Below are positions 62,198-64,000 of a stretch of DNA of 64,000 nt, one piece after another. The translations under genes and the position numbers were made by a program. Each line of letters opens with the position of its first letter. Positions within the stretch are counted from its first letter, which is position 1. The DNA comes from Alcaligenaceae bacterium (GTDB lineage Bacteria > Pseudomonadota > Gammaproteobacteria > Burkholderiales > Burkholderiaceae_B). Below the pieces are notes generated by a model. The model was not told the origin of the DNA, ran no database searches, and saw only the letters and a list, made by a program, of their open reading frames with translations. Where the stretch lies: NCBI GenBank assembly GCA_013416445.1, contig JACCER010000004.1:62001-126000 (forward strand), read 5' to 3'.

Positions 62198-63425
62198 GAA
62201 GTTTTGGCATTGTAGCTTCATAGCTTCTATCTAACTTCAATTTATTATCTGCATGTTCTCTTTCCACTAATGCTTTTGCAATGGCTACAGCTTTTTGTGC
62301 TTTTGCTGTTTCAGTGGGTGTACGTGCGTTGGCTAATTCTGCTAAGGCATCACTCAACCTTTCCTTTGCTGAACTTCTCATTACCGGCGAAGCATTACTG
62401 GTTAATTGATTTTTATTTGTTGATTGGGAATGTTGCTCAAACTCAATCTTGCCGTCAGATACTTTTGGGTTCGATATGGGTGAGGGTCTGTTATCTACTT
62501 TCACTATGGGTAATGGTTTGTACCCTAAAGGATTATCACTCACCTGATAGCGTTTTGAGTTAAAAGAAACACGCTTTGACATTTCTTCGCGATATGTTTT
62601 CAAAGTGGCTTTTCTACAATATGTTTTAGTTTTGCTTTTTTCTTTGAATAGGTCGATGATGTCCTGATAGTCTTTGCCCTCGTTATGAGCATAGATCCCA
62701 CCTCGGAACCTCATATTTCTACCATTGTCATTCTTAATGCTTATATAGTCATCACCAATTCTGGAAAGAGTGTGCCCACTACTTTTTAGGATATCGATTA
62801 GTTCTTCTCTGTTCTTTACCTCTCCACTTTTAACCATCTCCCTCATCGCTTTATCAAGTTCCAATTTTGTGTTTAAGTTTTCAAAATTGTGCCTGCCTGA
62901 TCTGATTGCTTTTCTTTCTGCATCTGTGTATTTGGTTTTGAGAATGGCTTTTTCTTCTATCTGCTCAAAACCATATTCTTCATTTTTTAAAGCAACAAAA
63001 CTATTAGCCAATTTTTCATGACCAGGTGGAAATGGGTTGAAGTGTTTGTGCTTGCCATTTTCCATTATGGCAACACGATTGATCACAAAGTGAATTTCCA
63101 AATTACCTTTATCGTAATGCTCTACAAAAAAGGAGTTCACTTTTTCTTTCATTTCTGAACCGATGAAAGTCTCCTCAAAATCGTCTAATAATTTTTCTTT
63201 TTGTTCTGGTGTTAATGTTTCATTATCCCTAAAAGAAATAACACCTGAAACGATTTGATGGGCATACTTTTTTGTTAAACCATCGAGGTCTTTTGTGTAT
63301 TGTGCATCACCTCTTAAAATCTCTGGCTTAACTTCACGCAAATTACCTTTATGATCTTTCTTTGAAAGAAAATAATTTACTGCTGACGTTGCACCTCCCT
63401 TGGTGGAAAAAATTTTAATTATCAT
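62193..63425 (-). CDS. mobA: MobA-type relaxase
   Basis: A 410-residue mobilisation protein. N-terminal relaxase domain (about 1-240): IIKIFSTKGGATSAVNYFLS, LEIHFVINRVAIMENGKHKH with the His motif. The C-terminal part is Asn/Ser/Ala-rich. It should nick at oriT so that the element can be transferred by a conjugation system supplied in trans. The ATG at 63425 follows AAGGAG; it overlaps the mobC gene by 11 bases. No DNA transfer (type IV secretion) genes are seen. Confidence 0.87.
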   Translation of the reverse strand: MIIKIFSTKGGATSAVNYFLSKKDHKGNLREVKPEILRGDAQYTKDLDGLTKKYAHQIVSGVISFRDNETLTPEQKEKLLDDFEETFIGSEMKEKVNSFFVEHYDKGNLEIHFVINRVAIMENGKHKHFNPFPPGHEKLANSFVALKNEEYGFEQIEEKAILKTKYTDAERKAIRSGRHNFENLNTKLELDKAMREMVKSGEVKNREELIDILKSSGHTLSRIGDDYISIKNDNGRNMRFRGGIYAHNEGKDYQDIIDLFKEKSKTKTYCRKATLKTYREEMSKRVSFNSKRYQVSDNPLGYKPLPIVKVDNRPSPISNPKVSDGKIEFEQHSQSTNKNQLTSNASPVMRSSAKERLSDALAELANARTPTETAKAQKAVAIAKALVEREHADNKLKLDRSYEATMPKLH

Positions 63426-63729
63426 AACCACTCCTTAAAGTTTTTAGAATGGCTTGCTGGATACTTTTTATCTCTTGAATTTCTTTCAGGATTTGCTCAT
63501 CGACTTTCCTGTTTGTATTAGATCGCTTTGCTATCTGATTAAGATTCGTTCCCTGCTTTTTTAACTCTGCTGAAATGACATAGTAAAGATTTATGTAGGG
63601 GTAATCTTTATCAATAGCCATTCTAAAAACGTCACTTGCATTTAAGCCAAGTTCATTTTTTAGCTTGGTTAATTTATTGTCTTGTTCCTCTGAAACCCAG
63701 AGATGTTTTTTCTTATTATGATTCCTCAT
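63415..63729 (-). CDS. mobC: MobC-like mobilisation accessory protein
   Basis: A 104-residue protein with an N-terminal ribbon-helix-helix-like part (LWVSEEQDNKLTKLKNELGL then NASDVFRMAI) and the MobC motif ELKKQGTNLNQIAKRSNTNR. It probably binds oriT and helps the relaxase. It overlaps the relaxase gene, so the two are coupled. AGAGGAAG precedes the ATG. Confidence 0.85.
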   Translation of the reverse strand: MRNHNKKKHLWVSEEQDNKLTKLKNELGLNASDVFRMAIDKDYPYINLYYVISAELKKQGTNLNQIAKRSNTNRKVDEQILKEIQEIKSIQQAILKTLRSGYDN

Positions 63730-63760
63730 TTCTTCCTCTCTAATTATTTTTTTAGAAGAA

Positions 63761-63873
63761 GGTAAGCAAGGTTTTTCAGGGGGTTTGGGGCTCGCCCCAT
63801 ATGGGTTAAGGGCTTAGCCCTTACAAGGCTCCGTTATACCCCGAAGTGGGTATATAAGGAGTGACCTTGCTTA
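63761..63873. other. oriT-like region upstream of mobC
   Basis: Inverted repeats occur here: AAGCAAGGT near 63763 and ACCTTGCTT near 63863, GGGGCTCGCCCC, TAAGGGC-TTA-GCCCTTA (63807-63823) and TATACCC-CGAAGT-GGGTATA. A set of hairpins directly upstream of mobC is the normal position of oriT. The nick site is not identified. Confidence 0.45.
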
Positions 63874-64000
63874 GATTCTTATTTTAATCATAATTGATAG
63901 ATTTTGAATGTCAACAAACCTATAAGAGTAACGGGGGTCTAAAAATAAAAAATTAGAAAAATCTCAATTACCTAGAAAACTACATATTGACGTTTTAAAT

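Larger units (their letters stand above)
56020..64000. mobile_element. integrated mobilizable plasmid-like element (left part)
   Basis: From the tRNA-Met 3' end the base composition turns AT-rich, and the gene set is that of a mobile replicon: tyrosine integrase, H-NS-like protein, SmaI-like restriction-modification, ColE2-type Rep with copy-control region, and MobA/MobC. The dispersed repeat of the host chromosome is absent throughout. The right boundary and second att site lie beyond the window. Confidence 0.85.

Noticed and set aside
62270-62563. Plus-strand hydrophobic open frame of 97 codons
   Set aside because: It is the antisense of the relaxase C-terminus; hydrophobicity is a result of the opposite frame.

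Overview
The bulk of the window (about 1-56,000) looks like the chromosome of a betaproteobacterium of the order Burkholderiales, most likely Alcaligenaceae (Bordetella/Pusillimonas-like). Pointers are a Bug/TctC-type periplasmic receptor, the protein types and gene neighbourhoods, a GC-rich coding style, and many copies of a short GC-rich palindromic intergenic repeat. This placement is inference; there is no rRNA in the window to confirm it. Layout: 1-5,200 holds a truncated amino-acid-type ABC binding protein, a YciH/SUI1 protein, a LysR regulator, a DUF1127 protein and an ABC-F ATPase. 5,200-7,050 holds a SufR-like Fe-S regulator divergent from a periplasmic catalase-like peroxidase. 7,050-11,120 is a thiamin-regulated locus: two divergent TPP riboswitches control an SDR + LLM-flavin-oxidoreductase operon on one side and a sodium:solute symporter on the other. 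11,100-26,000 is rich in genes for life without oxygen: class III ribonucleotide reductase (nrdD, a separate glycyl-radical cap ORF, nrdG), the oxygen-independent ubiquinone pathway (ubiU, ubiV, ubiT), a Dnr-like Crp/Fnr regulator, two DUF2249 proteins, a polytopic NnrS/haem-copper-oxidase-like protein and hemN, with FNR/Dnr-type boxes in three intergenic regions. An 830-bp non-coding stretch (15,378-16,204) carries a 19/20-bp minisatellite and two large palindromic elements. 26,100-32,200 is a complete Mrp/Pha-type cation/proton antiporter operon (subunits AB, C, D, E, F, G), followed by Kup, a TctDE/QseBC-like two-component system and a TonB-ExbB-ExbD operon with a Fur-like box. 39,200-44,800 is housekeeping: tRNA-Val, HU, a Cys/Met PLP enzyme, RlmB, RNase R, tRNA-Leu. 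45,200-53,300 is accessory: a HigB/HigA-like toxin-antitoxin pair whose toxin is frameshifted, a BBE flavo-oxidase, a Bug receptor, an unrecognised gene, an unusual acyl-CoA-dehydrogenase/TetR fusion and a normal acyl-CoA dehydrogenase. It ends with a GNAT protein and an FMN glutamate-synthase-like protein.

From tRNA-Met (55,943-56,019) to the window end lies a conspicuously AT-rich integrated mobile element of different origin, without the host's intergenic repeat. It has a tyrosine integrase next to the tRNA, an H-NS-like protein, a SmaI-like restriction-modification pair, two paralogous exported proteins of unknown function, a ColE2-type replication protein with a visible promoter and an apparent antisense-RNA copy-control unit, and a MobA/MobC mobilisation pair with an oriT-like region. 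It reads as an integrated mobilizable plasmid; its far end is outside the window.

The most notable observations are the class III RNR whose radical-bearing domain sits in its own ORF, separated from nrdD by 38 codons that contain no stop other than one amber codon; the twin divergent TPP riboswitches; the acyl-CoA-dehydrogenase/TetR fusion; and the integrated plasmid with its SmaI-like system and antisense-regulated rep.
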